Positions 26,708 to 35,650 of a DNA stretch of 44,725 bases are shown piece by piece. The position numbers were made by a program, and so were the translations under genes. Position 1 is the stretch's first letter. Each line of letters starts with the position of its first letter. Source of the DNA: Roseomonas sp. 18066 (GTDB lineage Bacteria > Pseudomonadota > Alphaproteobacteria > Acetobacterales > Acetobacteraceae); contig NZ_CACSJM010000032.1 in NCBI RefSeq assembly GCF_902706185.1, positions 1-44,725 of the forward strand. Reading direction: 5' to 3'. The notes below the pieces were generated by a model. That model was not told the origin of the DNA. It did not search any database and saw only the letters and a list, made by a program, of their open reading frames with translations.

Positions 26708-28168
26708 TCAGGGCAGGGCGGTGACCTCGGCCTCGAGGCCGGCCTCGGCGGTGCCCAGCACGGTCAGCGCGTCATTCTCCAGCACCAGGCGGTCGAGCCG
26801 CAGCGCCGGGCGGGCCAGCGTCACCCGCAGCCGGCCGGTCACCGCCGGATCGGCCAGGCGGCGGCGCAGCTCCGCCTGGGCGCCGGCGATGATGTCCTTC
26901 AGGTCGTAGACGGCCACTTCGGACAGCGCCGCGCGGATGCGGTCCTCGAAGGCGGCGGTGGCCAGCGACCACAGCGGATTGTCGAAGTCGCGGGCGAACT
27001 GGATCTCTGTCAATCGCACCTGGCTGCCGCGCTGCTCGACCACCGGCCTGGCCGTGAAGATCATCCGGCCGGTGGTGTTCAGCACGCGGCCGGGCAGGGC
27101 TGCGGAGAACTCCACCGCCAGGGCGATGTTCGGATCGCTCGGATAGACGGTCAGCGCCTGGATGCGGAACACCGCGGTGATGCCGCCCAGGGGCACGGAA
27201 AAATCCTGGTTGCCGAATTCGCGCATCATCCAGTCGCGGATCATGTCGTAGCCGGCGCGGATCGGGATGTTCAGCGCGATGCGCCCGTCGCGGTTCGGCA
27301 CGTCGCGCAGCGGCGGCAGGAAGATCTGCCGCGGGGTCGTCGCCGCCGCCCGCTCGGTCACCGCGGTGCGCGCCTGCAGGGCGAGCACCAGCCGCAGGTG
27401 GTCGGGCTCCACCGCGAGCTCGGAGCTGCCGAGCGCCTGCGGCTCCACCTGCACCAGCAGCGGCGGGGCGGCGGGCAGCTGCACGGGGATGTCGTGGCGG
27501 CGCCATTGCGCGGCCGCCGCCGCCCGCAGCCGCTCGCAGGGGATGTTTTCCTTCAGGGTCTGCGGCAGGTTCACCAGGGCGGCATCGACCAGGGCGCGCA
27601 CCTTCTCCTCGATGCCGACCCAGACGCCGCCGATGATCTCGAGCCGCGGCGCCTTGCTCCACTGGTAGCCGATGCGGACCGAGACCTTCGGGCACCAGTC
27701 GGCATCCAGCGTCGCCTGGATCTCCGCCTCGATATCGGCGGCGGCGTCGAAATTCTTGGCGTCCAGCCCGAGCAGGCTGGCGACGCCCCCGGTCAGCCCG
27801 GCCTGGCCATTGACCTGCAGGCTGGTCGTCGCCCGCAGCTGCCCGTCCACCGCGCGGAAGCGGATCGGCGCGGTGCGGCGCAGCGTGAAGCGATAGCGCG
27901 TGCCATCGCCCTCGCCGCTCTGGCTGAATTCGGCCGGCAGGTCGCGCTCGGCCGCCTGCTGTAGCACGGCGAAGGGGATGCGCAGCCGCACGGTCGCCTC
28001 GCTGTCGCGCGGCGGCAGGGTCAGCTGCGCGGCGCGGCGCGGCGGGTCGGCGGTCAGCCGGGCGTCACGCTCCTGGTACCAGGCCTGGCCGGTCCAGAGC
28101 ACCGCGCCCCACAGCGCCAGCGACACCGCGGCGCCGCCAAGCTTGGCCCAGGCTTTCCATCCTCTCAT
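26708..28168 (-). CDS. DUF4403 family protein, membrane-anchored
   Basis: A 486-residue protein with one N-terminal membrane anchor or uncleaved signal (about 10-27, LGGAAVSLALWGAVLW) and a large, presumably periplasmic, beta-rich body. Repeated strand patterns and segments such as LTGGVASLLG, IGGVWVGIEEKVR, MIRDWMMREFGNQDF and FDNPLWSLATAAFEDRIR resemble the DUF4403 family, for which I recall lipid-binding-like folds being suggested. No catalytic motif is evident. It lies upstream of kdp in the same direction but is separated by the kdp promoter gap, and is divergent from the MarR gene. Confidence 0.8.
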   Translation of the reverse strand: MRGWKAWAKLGGAAVSLALWGAVLWTGQAWYQERDARLTADPPRRAAQLTLPPRDSEATVRLRIPFAVLQQAAERDLPAEFSQSGEGDGTRYRFTLRRTAPIRFRAVDGQLRATTSLQVNGQAGLTGGVASLLGLDAKNFDAAADIEAEIQATLDADWCPKVSVRIGYQWSKAPRLEIIGGVWVGIEEKVRALVDAALVNLPQTLKENIPCERLRAAAAAQWRRHDIPVQLPAAPPLLVQVEPQALGSSELAVEPDHLRLVLALQARTAVTERAAATTPRQIFLPPLRDVPNRDGRIALNIPIRAGYDMIRDWMMREFGNQDFSVPLGGITAVFRIQALTVYPSDPNIALAVEFSAALPGRVLNTTGRMIFTARPVVEQRGSQVRLTEIQFARDFDNPLWSLATAAFEDRIRAALSEVAVYDLKDIIAGAQAELRRRLADPAVTGRLRVTLARPALRLDRLVLENDALTVLGTAEAGLEAEVTALP

Positions 28169-28244
28169 CGCCGCGGGTTATGCCATCGCGGCCGCGATCA
28201 GGCTGCACACTTTTCTTCCAGCGCGCTTGCACCACGTCGGGTTC

Positions 28245-28259
28245 CGGGCATATACCCGC
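28245..28259 (+). promoter_or_regulatory. MarR operator, copy 1
   Basis: CGGGCATATACCCGC is a near-perfect palindrome ending 3 bases before the MarR start codon. Its exact reverse complement occurs at 28707-28721 ahead of the MFS gene. This arrangement fits autorepression by the MarR protein plus control of the transporter. It lies in the 94-base gap shared with the divergent DUF4403 gene. Confidence 0.75.
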
Positions 28260-28262
28260 GTC

Positions 28263-28682
28263 ATGCCGGCCAGCTCCTCTCCCCCCAGTTCGTCTTGCTA
28301 CTGCATCACGCTGCGCGGCGCCGCGCGGAAGATCAGCGCCATCTACGACGCCGCCCTGGCGCCGGTGGGCGTCACGATCGGCCAGCTCAGCCTGCTGCGG
28401 CGGGTGCGGCGGCACGGGCCGCTGTCGCTGACCGAGCTCGGGCGGCTGGCGGAGCTCGACCGCTCCACCATCGGCCGCAATGCCCGGGTGCTGGAGAAGA
28501 TGGGGCTGGTCGAGGGCCGCACGGGCGCCGACCAGCGCGAGGCGCTGCTGGCGCTGTCGCCGGCCGGGCTGGCGCTGCTGGAGCAGGCGGCGCCGCTCTG
28601 GGATGCGGCGCAGGCCGAGATCGAGGGCCGGCTGGGCGCCGAGGGCCTGGCCGCCATTGCCCGGCTCGCCGAGGATTTTTGA
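28263..28682 (+). CDS. MarR-family transcriptional regulator
   Basis: A 139-residue dimeric winged-helix regulator. A helical N-terminus (LRGAARKISAIYDAALAPVG) leads into the winged helix: LSLTELGRLAELDRSTIGRN, then VLEKMGLVEGR, followed by the wing and ALSPAGLALLEQA. Two Cys near the start (SCYC) might be redox-active, but that is untested. The ATG at 28263 follows the operator so closely that the message may be nearly leaderless. It is followed by the MFS transporter, which carries the same operator. Such pairs usually control drug or aromatic-compound transport. Confidence 0.9.
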   Translation: MPASSSPPSSSCYCITLRGAARKISAIYDAALAPVGVTIGQLSLLRRVRRHGPLSLTELGRLAELDRSTIGRNARVLEKMGLVEGRTGADQREALLALSPAGLALLEQAAPLWDAAQAEIEGRLGAEGLAAIARLAEDF

Positions 28683-28706
28683 CCAACGGATTTTTCGCGC
28701 GGAAAT

Positions 28707-28722
28707 GCGGGTATATGCCCGC
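28707..28722 (+). promoter_or_regulatory. MarR operator, copy 2
   Basis: GCGGGTATATGCCCGC is a 16-base near palindrome 3 bases before the first possible MFS start. It is the inverted copy of the site at 28245-28259 over 15 bases. Because it nearly touches the start codon, bound repressor would block initiation of transcription or a leaderless start. Confidence 0.75.
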
Positions 28723-28725
28723 TTC

Positions 28726-30078
28726 ATGGGGATGACGGAGATGCAGGCAGTCCTGGCCCGCTGGCTGAACGACCGGAAGATCTATTATGGCTGGGCGGTG
28801 GTGGCGGCGACCTTCGTCACCATGCTGGCCACCGCCGGCGCCATGGGCTCGGCCGGGGTGCTGCTGGCGCCGCTGCAGGCGGAGTTCGGCTGGAGCAATG
28901 CCGAGGTCTCCTCGGCCATGGCGCTGCGGCTGGTGCTGTTCGGGCTGATGGGGCCTTTCGCCGCCGCCTGCATGAACCATTTCGGCCTGCGCCGGGTGGT
29001 CACCGTGGCGCTGCTGATGATCGTCGGCGGGCTGGCGGCCTCCACCCTGATGACCCAGCACTGGCAATTGCTGCTGCTCTGGGGCGGGGTGGTGGGGCTG
29101 GGCACCGGCATGACCGCCCTGGTGCTGGGGGCGACGGTGGCCACCCGCTGGTTCGTGCATCGCCGTGGGCTGGTGGTCGGGCTGATGACCGCCAGCAACG
29201 CCACCGGCCAGCTGGTTTTCCTGCCGCTGCTGGCGGCGCTGACCGAGGCGATCGGCTGGCGCACGGCGCTGGGCTTCGTCATCGCCATGCTGCTGCTGGC
29301 GCTTGCTTTGGTCACGCTGCTGATGCGCGACCACCCGGCCGAGCTCGGCCTGGCGCCGCTGGGCGGGACCGCGGTGGTGCTGCCGGCGAAGCCCAAGGGC
29401 GGCTTGCTCGCGCTGCTCACCTCGCCGCTGCTGGCGCTGAAGGAGGCCTCGCGCAGCCGGGCCTTCTGGGTGCTGTTCGGCAGCTTCTTCATCTGCGGCC
29501 TCAGCACCAATGGGTTGATCCAGACGCATTGGGTTTCGCTCTGCGGCGATTTCGGCGTGGCGCCGGTCGGCGCCGCCGGCATGCTGGCGGTGATCGGGCT
29601 GTTCGACCTGGTCGGCACCGTGGCCTCCGGCTGGCTCGCCGACCGCTACGACAATCGCTGGCTGCTGTTCTGGTTCTATGCGCTGCGCGGGCTGTCGCTG
29701 CTCTATCTGCCCTTCACCGAGTTCAACCTGGTGGCGCTGGGCTTCTTCGCCGTCTTCTACGGGCTGGACTGGGTGGCGACCGTGCCGCCGACCGTGCGCC
29801 TGGCCGCCGAGCGCTTCGGCGCCGAGCGCGCCGGGCTGGTCTTCGGCTGGATCTTCGCCGGCCACCAGCTGGGGGCGGCCACCGCCGCCTTCGCCGCCGG
29901 CGGCGTCCGCAGCGCCTTCGACACCTACCTGCCGGCGCTGTTCGTGGCCGGCGGCTTCTGCCTGCTGGCCGCGCTGATGGTGCTGTCGCTCAGCCGCCCG
30001 GCGCCGAAGCCGCTCGCCGGCCCGGACCCGGCTCCGGCTCCGGCGCCTGCTCCGGCCCCAGCTCCGGTCACGGCCTGA
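28726..30078 (+). CDS. MFS transporter
   Basis: A 450-residue major facilitator with 12 likely helices. It opens IYYGWAVVAATFVTMLATAG. The inter-half loop contains LLTSPLLALKEASRSRAFW. The second half has GWLADRYDNRWLLF, the MFS-type DR loop. It resembles the monocarboxylate/oxalate-formate group. The C-terminus ends in a Pro-Ala repeat of about 18 residues (from 30030). Three close ATGs (28726, 28732, 28741) are possible and none has an ideal ribosome site. It probably exports or imports the ligand sensed by the MarR protein 44 bases upstream. Confidence 0.88.
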   Translation: MGMTEMQAVLARWLNDRKIYYGWAVVAATFVTMLATAGAMGSAGVLLAPLQAEFGWSNAEVSSAMALRLVLFGLMGPFAAACMNHFGLRRVVTVALLMIVGGLAASTLMTQHWQLLLLWGGVVGLGTGMTALVLGATVATRWFVHRRGLVVGLMTASNATGQLVFLPLLAALTEAIGWRTALGFVIAMLLLALALVTLLMRDHPAELGLAPLGGTAVVLPAKPKGGLLALLTSPLLALKEASRSRAFWVLFGSFFICGLSTNGLIQTHWVSLCGDFGVAPVGAAGMLAVIGLFDLVGTVASGWLADRYDNRWLLFWFYALRGLSLLYLPFTEFNLVALGFFAVFYGLDWVATVPPTVRLAAERFGAERAGLVFGWIFAGHQLGAATAAFAAGGVRSAFDTYLPALFVAGGFCLLAALMVLSLSRPAPKPLAGPDPAPAPAPAPAPAPVTA

Positions 30079-30264
30079 AGCGGCCGATCCTGCCGCCCCG
30101 GCGTGACGCCCCGATGTCAGGCCGGGGTGGGAAAGCGTGAAAAGCGACAGCGTGGCGGAAACTTTTGACATTCTGCGCCGTCTGCCTGTCGCCGGGCATC
30201 GGCATGGGCCTATCCTGACCGGGCTGCCATGCCATGGCCGAGGGATCGGGGGAGCCAGACGCCA

Positions 30265-30288
30265 ATGAACACCGAAGACGCCGCATGA
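30265..30288 (+). CDS. Possible 7-codon leader peptide overlapping glgC
   Basis: ATG at 30265 has GGGGGAG (30248-30254) 10 bases upstream, the best ribosome site in the region. It reads MNTEDAA and ends in TGA at 30286-30288, overlapping the glgC ATG at 30285. glgC itself has no good site, so ribosomes may load here and reinitiate at glgC. No attenuator-type codon run is seen. Evidence is only positional. Confidence 0.35.
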   Translation: MNTEDAA

Positions 30289-31550
30289 TGAAGCCGCAGA
30301 TGCCTGCGCCGCTGTCGCGGCACGCCATGGCCTATGTCCTGGCCGGGGGCCGTGGCACCCGGCTGATGGAGCTGACCGAGCGCCGGGTGAAGCCCGCCGT
30401 CTTCTTCGGCGCCAAGTCCCGCATCATCGACTTCGCGCTGTCGAATGCGCTGAATTCGGGCATCCGCCGCATCGGCGTCGCCACCCAGTACAAGGCGCAC
30501 AGCCTGATCCGCCACCTGCAGCGCGGCTGGAACTTCATGCGCGCCGAGCGCAACGAGAGCTTCGACATCCTGCCCGCCAGCCAGCGGGTCGAGGGCAGCG
30601 GCTGGTATTCCGGCACGGCGGACGCCGTCTACCAGAACCTCGACATCATCGAGGCCTATGGCGTGCGCTACATGATCGTGCTGGCCGGCGACCATGTCTA
30701 CAAGATGGACTACGAGGTCATGCTGCAGCAGCACGAGGCCTCGGGCGCCGATGTGACCGTGGGCTGCATCGAGGTGCCGCGCGAGGAGGCCACCGCCTTC
30801 GGCGTGATGCAGGTCGACGGCGAGGACCGGATCGTCTCCTTCCTGGAGAAGCCGGCCGACCCGCCGGGCATGCCCGACAAGCCCGAGATGGCGCTGGCCA
30901 GCATGGGCATCTATGTCTTCTCCACCAGCTTCCTGGCCGAGCAGCTGCGGCGCGACGCCGCCGACCCGCATTCCAGCCACGACTTCGGCTCCGACCTGGT
31001 GCCCCATATCGTCCGCAACGGCCGCGCCCAGGCGCATCGCTTCACCGACAGCTGCGTCACCACCGGCGAGGAGGCCTCCTCCTACTGGCGCGACGTCGGC
31101 ACGGTCGACGCCTATTGGCAGGCCAATATCGACCTGTGCGGCGTCGTCCCGCCACTCGACCTCTATGACCGCGACTGGCCGATCTGGACCCATAGCGAGC
31201 TGGCCCCCCCGGCCAAGTTCGTCTTCGACGACGCCGAGCGCCGCGGCATGGCGGTCGATTCCCTGGTCTCCGGCGGCTGCATCGTCTCCGGCTCGCATGT
31301 CGCGCGCTCGGTGCTCTCGACCAATGTGCGGGTGCATTCCTACTGCACCCTCGATGGCAGCGTGCTGCTGCCCGGGGTCACGGTGAACCGCCATGTGCGG
31401 CTGACGCGGGCCGTGGTCGACAGCGGCGTGCGGCTGCCGGAAGGCCTGGTGGTGGGCGAGGATCCGGAGGCCGATGCCCGCCGCTTCCGCCGCACCGCAG
31501 GGGGCGTTACGCTGATCACCCAGCCGATGATCGACGCCCTCACCGCGTGA
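30285..31550 (+). CDS. glgC: Glucose-1-phosphate adenylyltransferase
   Basis: A 421-residue ADP-glucose pyrophosphorylase, making ADP-glucose from glucose-1-phosphate and ATP, the committed step of glycogen synthesis. The nucleotide loop is [15 protein letters not shown], followed by [10 protein letters not shown]. The catalytic region is [14 protein letters not shown]. The sugar-phosphate site is FLEKP, and [13 protein letters not shown] residues appear as [10 protein letters not shown] left-handed beta-helix domain with [19 protein letters not shown] forms the C-terminus. The 30285 ATG was chosen because the upstream extension has no family similarity. It leads glgC-glgA-glgP. Enzymes of this type are controlled allosterically by sugar phosphates. 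Confidence 0.95.
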   Translation: MMKPQMPAPLSRHAMAYVLAGGRGTRLMELTERRVKPAVFFGAKSRIIDFALSNALNSGIRRIGVATQYKAHSLIRHLQRGWNFMRAERNESFDILPASQRVEGSGWYSGTADAVYQNLDIIEAYGVRYMIVLAGDHVYKMDYEVMLQQHEASGADVTVGCIEVPREEATAFGVMQVDGEDRIVSFLEKPADPPGMPDKPEMALASMGIYVFSTSFLAEQLRRDAADPHSSHDFGSDLVPHIVRNGRAQAHRFTDSCVTTGEEASSYWRDVGTVDAYWQANIDLCGVVPPLDLYDRDWPIWTHSELAPPAKFVFDDAERRGMAVDSLVSGGCIVSGSHVARSVLSTNVRVHSYCTLDGSVLLPGVTVNRHVRLTRAVVDSGVRLPEGLVVGEDPEADARRFRRTAGGVTLITQPMIDALTA

Positions 31551-31563
31551 GTTCCGCCTGCCC

Positions 31564-33000
31564 ATGACCTTCACCGTCCTCTCGGTCGCCTCCGAGCTCT
31601 ATCCGCTGATCAAGACCGGGGGGCTGGCCGACGTGGCCGGCGCCCTGCCCGGGGCGCTGGCCACCGAGGGGATCGCTGTCCATTCCCTGCTGCCCGGCTA
31701 TCCGGCGGTGCTGGAGAAGCTCGAGCAGGCGGAGGTGGTGCTGCGCTGGGACGACCTGTTCGGCGGGGCAGGGCGGCTGCTGGCGGCGCGCGCCGCCGGG
31801 CTCGACCTGTTCGTCATCGACGCGCCGCATCTCTATGCCCGGCCGGGCAATCCCTATTCGGGGCCGCAGGGCGACTGGGGCGACAATCCGCAGCGCTTCG
31901 CTGCCCTTGGCTGGGTCGCCGCCGAGCTCGGCCTCGGGCGCCTTTCCGGCTTCCGCCCGGATGTCGTGCATGCGCATGACTGGCAGGCCGGCCTGGCGCC
32001 CGCCTATCTGCACTATGCCGAGGCCAGCCGGCCGGGCACGGTGATGACCGTGCACAACCTGGCCTTCCAGGGGCAATGCGCGCCGGAGCTGCTCTCCGCG
32101 CTGCGCCTGCCGCCGCATGCCTGGGCGATCGACGGGGTCGAGTATTTCGGCGGCATCGGCTTCCTCAAGGCCGGGCTGCATTTCGCCGACCGCATCACCA
32201 CCGTCTCGCCCTCCTATGCCGCGGAGATCCGCACCGAGGAGGGCGGCATGGGCCTGGGCGGGCTGCTGCGGACGCGCGCCGCCGACCTGTCCGGCATCCT
32301 GAACGGCATCGACACGGGGGTCTGGGACCCGGCCGCCGATCCCGCGCTGCCGGCACCCTATTCGGAGAAGAACCTGCCGGCGCGCGAGGCCAGCCGGGCC
32401 GCGCTGCGCGCCCGGATGGGCCTGGCGGAGAGGCCGCTGGCGCCGCTGCTCGGCATCGTCAGCCGGCTGTCCTGGCAGAAGGGCATGGATGCGGTGCTGG
32501 AGGCGCTGCCGGCGCTGCTCGGCCACGGCATGCAGCTGGCCGTTCTGGGCAGCGGCGACCGCGCGCTGGAGGAAGGCTTCGCCGCCGCCGCCGCTGCGCA
32601 TCCCGGCCAGGTCGGGCTGCATCGCGGCTATGACGAGGCGCTGGCGCATCTGGTGCAGGGCGGCAGCGACGCGCTGCTGGTGCCCTCCCGCTTCGAGCCC
32701 TGCGGCCTCACGCAGCTTTGCGCCCTGCGTTACGGGGCGGTGCCGGTGGTCGCCCGCGTCGGCGGCCTGGCCGATACCATCATCGATGCCAATGAGATGG
32801 CGCTGGCCGCCGGCGTCGGCACCGGGCTGCAATTCACCGCCGCCGCCCGCGCGCCGCTCGAGGCGGCGCTGGGGCGGCTGGCGCAGCTATGGCAGGATCG
32901 CCCGGCCTGGCAGCAGCTGCAGCGCAACGGCATGCAAGCCGATGTCAGCTGGCGCCGCCCGGCCCGCCACTATGCGGCGCTGTATCGCGCCGTCGCCTGA
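31564..33000 (+). CDS. glgA: Glycogen synthase (ADP-glucose)
   Basis: A 478-residue GT5 glucosyltransferase transferring glucose from ADP-glucose to glycogen. [16 protein letters not shown] (about 18-33) is the ADP-glucose loop. [36 protein letters not shown] and [10 protein letters not shown] are standard. The C-terminal catalytic Glu lies in [12 protein letters not shown]. It follows glgC by 13 bases. Confidence 0.96.
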   Translation: MTFTVLSVASELYPLIKTGGLADVAGALPGALATEGIAVHSLLPGYPAVLEKLEQAEVVLRWDDLFGGAGRLLAARAAGLDLFVIDAPHLYARPGNPYSGPQGDWGDNPQRFAALGWVAAELGLGRLSGFRPDVVHAHDWQAGLAPAYLHYAEASRPGTVMTVHNLAFQGQCAPELLSALRLPPHAWAIDGVEYFGGIGFLKAGLHFADRITTVSPSYAAEIRTEEGGMGLGGLLRTRAADLSGILNGIDTGVWDPAADPALPAPYSEKNLPAREASRAALRARMGLAERPLAPLLGIVSRLSWQKGMDAVLEALPALLGHGMQLAVLGSGDRALEEGFAAAAAAHPGQVGLHRGYDEALAHLVQGGSDALLVPSRFEPCGLTQLCALRYGAVPVVARVGGLADTIIDANEMALAAGVGTGLQFTAAARAPLEAALGRLAQLWQDRPAWQQLQRNGMQADVSWRRPARHYAALYRAVA

Positions 33001-33024
33001 CCACGGCAGAAGGGATCCCGCCGC

Positions 33025-35496
33025 ATGACCGACGACAGCCCGATCCGGGACAGCTTTCCGACGCCGGGGGAGGAAAACCCTGCCGTCTCGCCCGAGGTGG
33101 CGGCGTTGCGCGCGGCGATCCTGGACAAGCTGATCTATCAGGTCGGCGGCCGCGACGAGCGCGCCAGCCCGCGCGACTGGTTCCTGGCGGCGACGCTGGC
33201 GGTGCGTGACCGCATCACCGACCGCTGGCGCGCCGCCAACGACCAGTCCGCCGCCGAGCACCATCGCCAGGTCTGCTACCTGTCGATGGAGTTCCTGATC
33301 GGCCGGCTGCTGTCCGACGCGCTGGGCAATCTCGGCCTGACCGAGACGATGCGGGAGGCGCTGGCTGACCTCGGCGTCGACCTGGAGGAGGTCTATGCGC
33401 AGGAGCCGGATGCGGCGCTGGGCAATGGCGGCCTCGGGCGGCTGGCGGCCTGCTTCATGGACAGCATGGCCAGCCTGTCGATCCCGGCCTTCGGCTACGG
33501 CATCCGCTACGAGCACGGGCTGTTCCGCCAGCTGATCCAGGAGGGGCGCCAGCGCGAGGTGCCGGAGGATTGGCTGAGCCTGGGCAACCCCTGGGAATTC
33601 GAGCGCGCCAATATCGTCTGCGACGTCGGCTTCGGCGGCCATGTGGCGCCGCGCGCCGAGGGCGGCGTGGTCTGGCACCCGGGCGAGGTGGTGCGCGCCA
33701 TCGCCTATGACACCCCGGTCGTCGGCTGGGGCGGCAAGTGGGTCAACACGCTGCGGCTGTGGTCGGCGCGCGCCACCGACCCGCTGCAGCTCGACGCCTT
33801 CAACAGCGGCGACCATATCGGCGCGCAGCTGAACCGGGTGCGGGCCGAGGCGATCTCCCGCGTGCTCTATCCCGGCGACGAAAGCCCGGCCGGGCAGGAG
33901 CTGCGGCTGCGGCAGGAATACTTCTTCGCCTCCGCCTCGCTGCAGGACATGATCCGGCGGCACAAGCGGCTGCATGGCGATGTGTCGACGCTGGCCGAGA
34001 AGAACGCGGTCCAGCTGAACGACACCCACCCCGCCATCGGCGTCGCCGAGCTGATGCGGCTGCTGATCGACGTGCACGGGCTGGAATGGGAGGAGGCCTG
34101 GCGCATCGGCCTGGCCACCTTCTCCTACACCAACCACACGCTGATGCCGGAGGCGCTGGAAAGCTGGCCGGTCGCGCTGATGGAGCGGCTGCTGCCGCGC
34201 AACATGCAGATCATCTACCTGATCAACGCCCAGCACCTGGAGGCCGGGCGCAAGGCGGGGGCGGATGACGGCATGCTGGCCGCCATCTCGATCATCAACG
34301 AGCATGCCGGGCGCCGCGTCCGCATGGGGCACCTGGCCTTCGTCGGCTCGCACAAGGTGAACGGCGTCAGCGCGCTGCATACCGGGCTGATGAAGACCAC
34401 CGTCTTCGCCGAGCTCGACCGCGCCTGCCCGGGCCGCATCACCAACAAGACCAACGGCATCACCTTCCGCCGCTGGCTGATGCGGGCCAATCCCGGCCTG
34501 ACCCGGCTGATCGCCGACAGCATCGGCCCGCGCTTCCTCGACGACCCGGAGCACCTGGCGGAGCTGGCGCCGCTGGCCAACGACGCGGCGTTCCGCCAGG
34601 CCTTCGCGGCGCAGCGCCTGGCCGCCAAGCGCCGCCTGGCCGATGTCGTGCGCGCCCGCATCGGCGTCGCCATCGACCCCGCCGCCATCTTCGACGTGCA
34701 GATCAAGCGGATCCACGAATACAAGCGGCAGCTGCTGAACATCCTGCACACCATCGCGCTGTACAACGCGATGCGGGCGCAACCCATGAGCCGCTGGACG
34801 CCGCGGGTAAAGATCTTCGCGGGCAAGGCGGCGCCGAGCTACCACCAGGCCAAGCTGATCATCCGCCTGGCCAATGACGTGGCCCGCGTGGTCAACAGCG
34901 ACCCGACGCTGCACGGGCTGCTGAAGGTGGCCTTCCTGCCCAACTACAACGTGACGCTGGCCGAGAGCATCATCCCCGCCGCCGACCTGTCGGAGCAGAT
35001 CTCCACCGCCGGCCTCGAGGCCTCGGGCACCGGCAACATGAAGTTCGCGCTGAACGGCGCGCTGACCATCGGCACGCTGGACGGCGCCAATGTCGAGATC
35101 AGCGAGCGCGTCGGCCTCGAAAATATTTTTATCTTTGGCCTCAAGGCGGATGCCGCCGGGGCGATGCGGCGGGACGGGTTCGATGCGCGCGCCGCCGTCG
35201 CCGCCTCGCCGGAGCTGCAGGGCGTGCTGGAGTCGCTGGTGGGCGGCGTCTTCTCGCCGGAGGAGCCCGACCGCTATCGCGGCCTGGTCGAGGGGCTGCT
35301 CGGCCATGACAGCTTCCTGGTCACCGCCGATTTCGACAGCTACCAGCGCAGCCAGCGCCAGGTGGCCGAGCGCTGGCGGCAGCCGGACGACTGGTGGCGC
35401 AGCGCCGTGCTGAACACGGCCAATGTCGCCTGGTTCTCCTCCGACCGCACCATCCGCGAATATGCCGAGGAGATCTGGACCCTGCCGGCCCGCTGA
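33025..35496 (+). CDS. glgP: Glycogen phosphorylase
   Basis: An 823-residue PLP enzyme releasing glucose-1-phosphate from glycogen. YLSMEFLIGRLL and LGNGGLGRLAACFMDSMA are N-domain signatures. RIHEYKRQLLN and FAGKAAPSYHQAK are active-site loops. Lys673 in GTGNMKFALNG binds PLP. It follows glgA by 24 bases. The codons for ENIFIF (about 35119-35136) are unusually AT-rich against a near-70% GC background, but the frame is intact. Branching enzyme is not in the window. Confidence 0.96.
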   Translation: MTDDSPIRDSFPTPGEENPAVSPEVAALRAAILDKLIYQVGGRDERASPRDWFLAATLAVRDRITDRWRAANDQSAAEHHRQVCYLSMEFLIGRLLSDALGNLGLTETMREALADLGVDLEEVYAQEPDAALGNGGLGRLAACFMDSMASLSIPAFGYGIRYEHGLFRQLIQEGRQREVPEDWLSLGNPWEFERANIVCDVGFGGHVAPRAEGGVVWHPGEVVRAIAYDTPVVGWGGKWVNTLRLWSARATDPLQLDAFNSGDHIGAQLNRVRAEAISRVLYPGDESPAGQELRLRQEYFFASASLQDMIRRHKRLHGDVSTLAEKNAVQLNDTHPAIGVAELMRLLIDVHGLEWEEAWRIGLATFSYTNHTLMPEALESWPVALMERLLPRNMQIIYLINAQHLEAGRKAGADDGMLAAISIINEHAGRRVRMGHLAFVGSHKVNGVSALHTGLMKTTVFAELDRACPGRITNKTNGITFRRWLMRANPGLTRLIADSIGPRFLDDPEHLAELAPLANDAAFRQAFAAQRLAAKRRLADVVRARIGVAIDPAAIFDVQIKRIHEYKRQLLNILHTIALYNAMRAQPMSRWTPRVKIFAGKAAPSYHQAKLIIRLANDVARVVNSDPTLHGLLKVAFLPNYNVTLAESIIPAADLSEQISTAGLEASGTGNMKFALNGALTIGTLDGANVEISERVGLENIFIFGLKADAAGAMRRDGFDARAAVAASPELQGVLESLVGGVFSPEEPDRYRGLVEGLLGHDSFLVTADFDSYQRSQRQVAERWRQPDDWWRSAVLNTANVAWFSSDRTIREYAEEIWTLPAR

Positions 35497-35512
35497 GGCC
35501 CGGCCACGGGGC

Positions 35513-35539
35513 GGGGGGGCCAGCGGACCCCCCCCCTTT
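35513..35539 (+). terminator. G7/C9 hairpin after glgP
   Basis: GGGGGGG (35513-35519) pairs with CCCCCCC (35528-35534) across an 8-base loop, followed by CC and TTT. It lies 17 bases after the glgP stop and could end the glycogen transcript before the tkt promoter. The short T-run makes termination strength uncertain. Confidence 0.55.
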
Positions 35540-35548
35540 CCGCCATTT

Positions 35549-35594
35549 GGAACAAAAATTCCGTTTTGACCGATCTGCAGCAATGTGTTTCCAT
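35549..35594 (+). promoter_or_regulatory. tkt promoter with RpiR-type operator
   Basis: GGAACAAAAATTCC (35549-35562) fits GGAA-N6-TTCC. It is followed 3 bases later by TTGACC (35566-35571), a 17-base spacer and TTCCAT (35589-35594). The same order, boxes and spacer occur at 42654-42700 before iolC. The start codon of tkt is 56 bases further on. Confidence 0.55.
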
Positions 35595-35650
35595 GCCGGC
35601 ACAGAACAAGCCGCCGCGCAGTGATGCGGCGCGCCAGCCGAGGAAACGCC

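Noticed and set aside
30030..30075. Pro-Ala repeat at the MFS C-terminus as a separate tandem repeat element
   Set aside because: It is a short coding low-complexity tail in frame with the transporter, common in GC-rich genomes, with no independent signal.
30165..30216. TTGACA at 30165 as a glgC promoter
   Set aside because: The -35 hexamer is perfect, but no acceptable -10 box lies 16-18 bases downstream; TATCCT at 30211 is 40 bases away. Kept only as a weak possibility.
35101..35145. Possible programmed frameshift at the A/T run in glgP
   Set aside because: No XXXYYYZ slippery heptamer is present in the right frame, and the protein continues in family register beyond the run.
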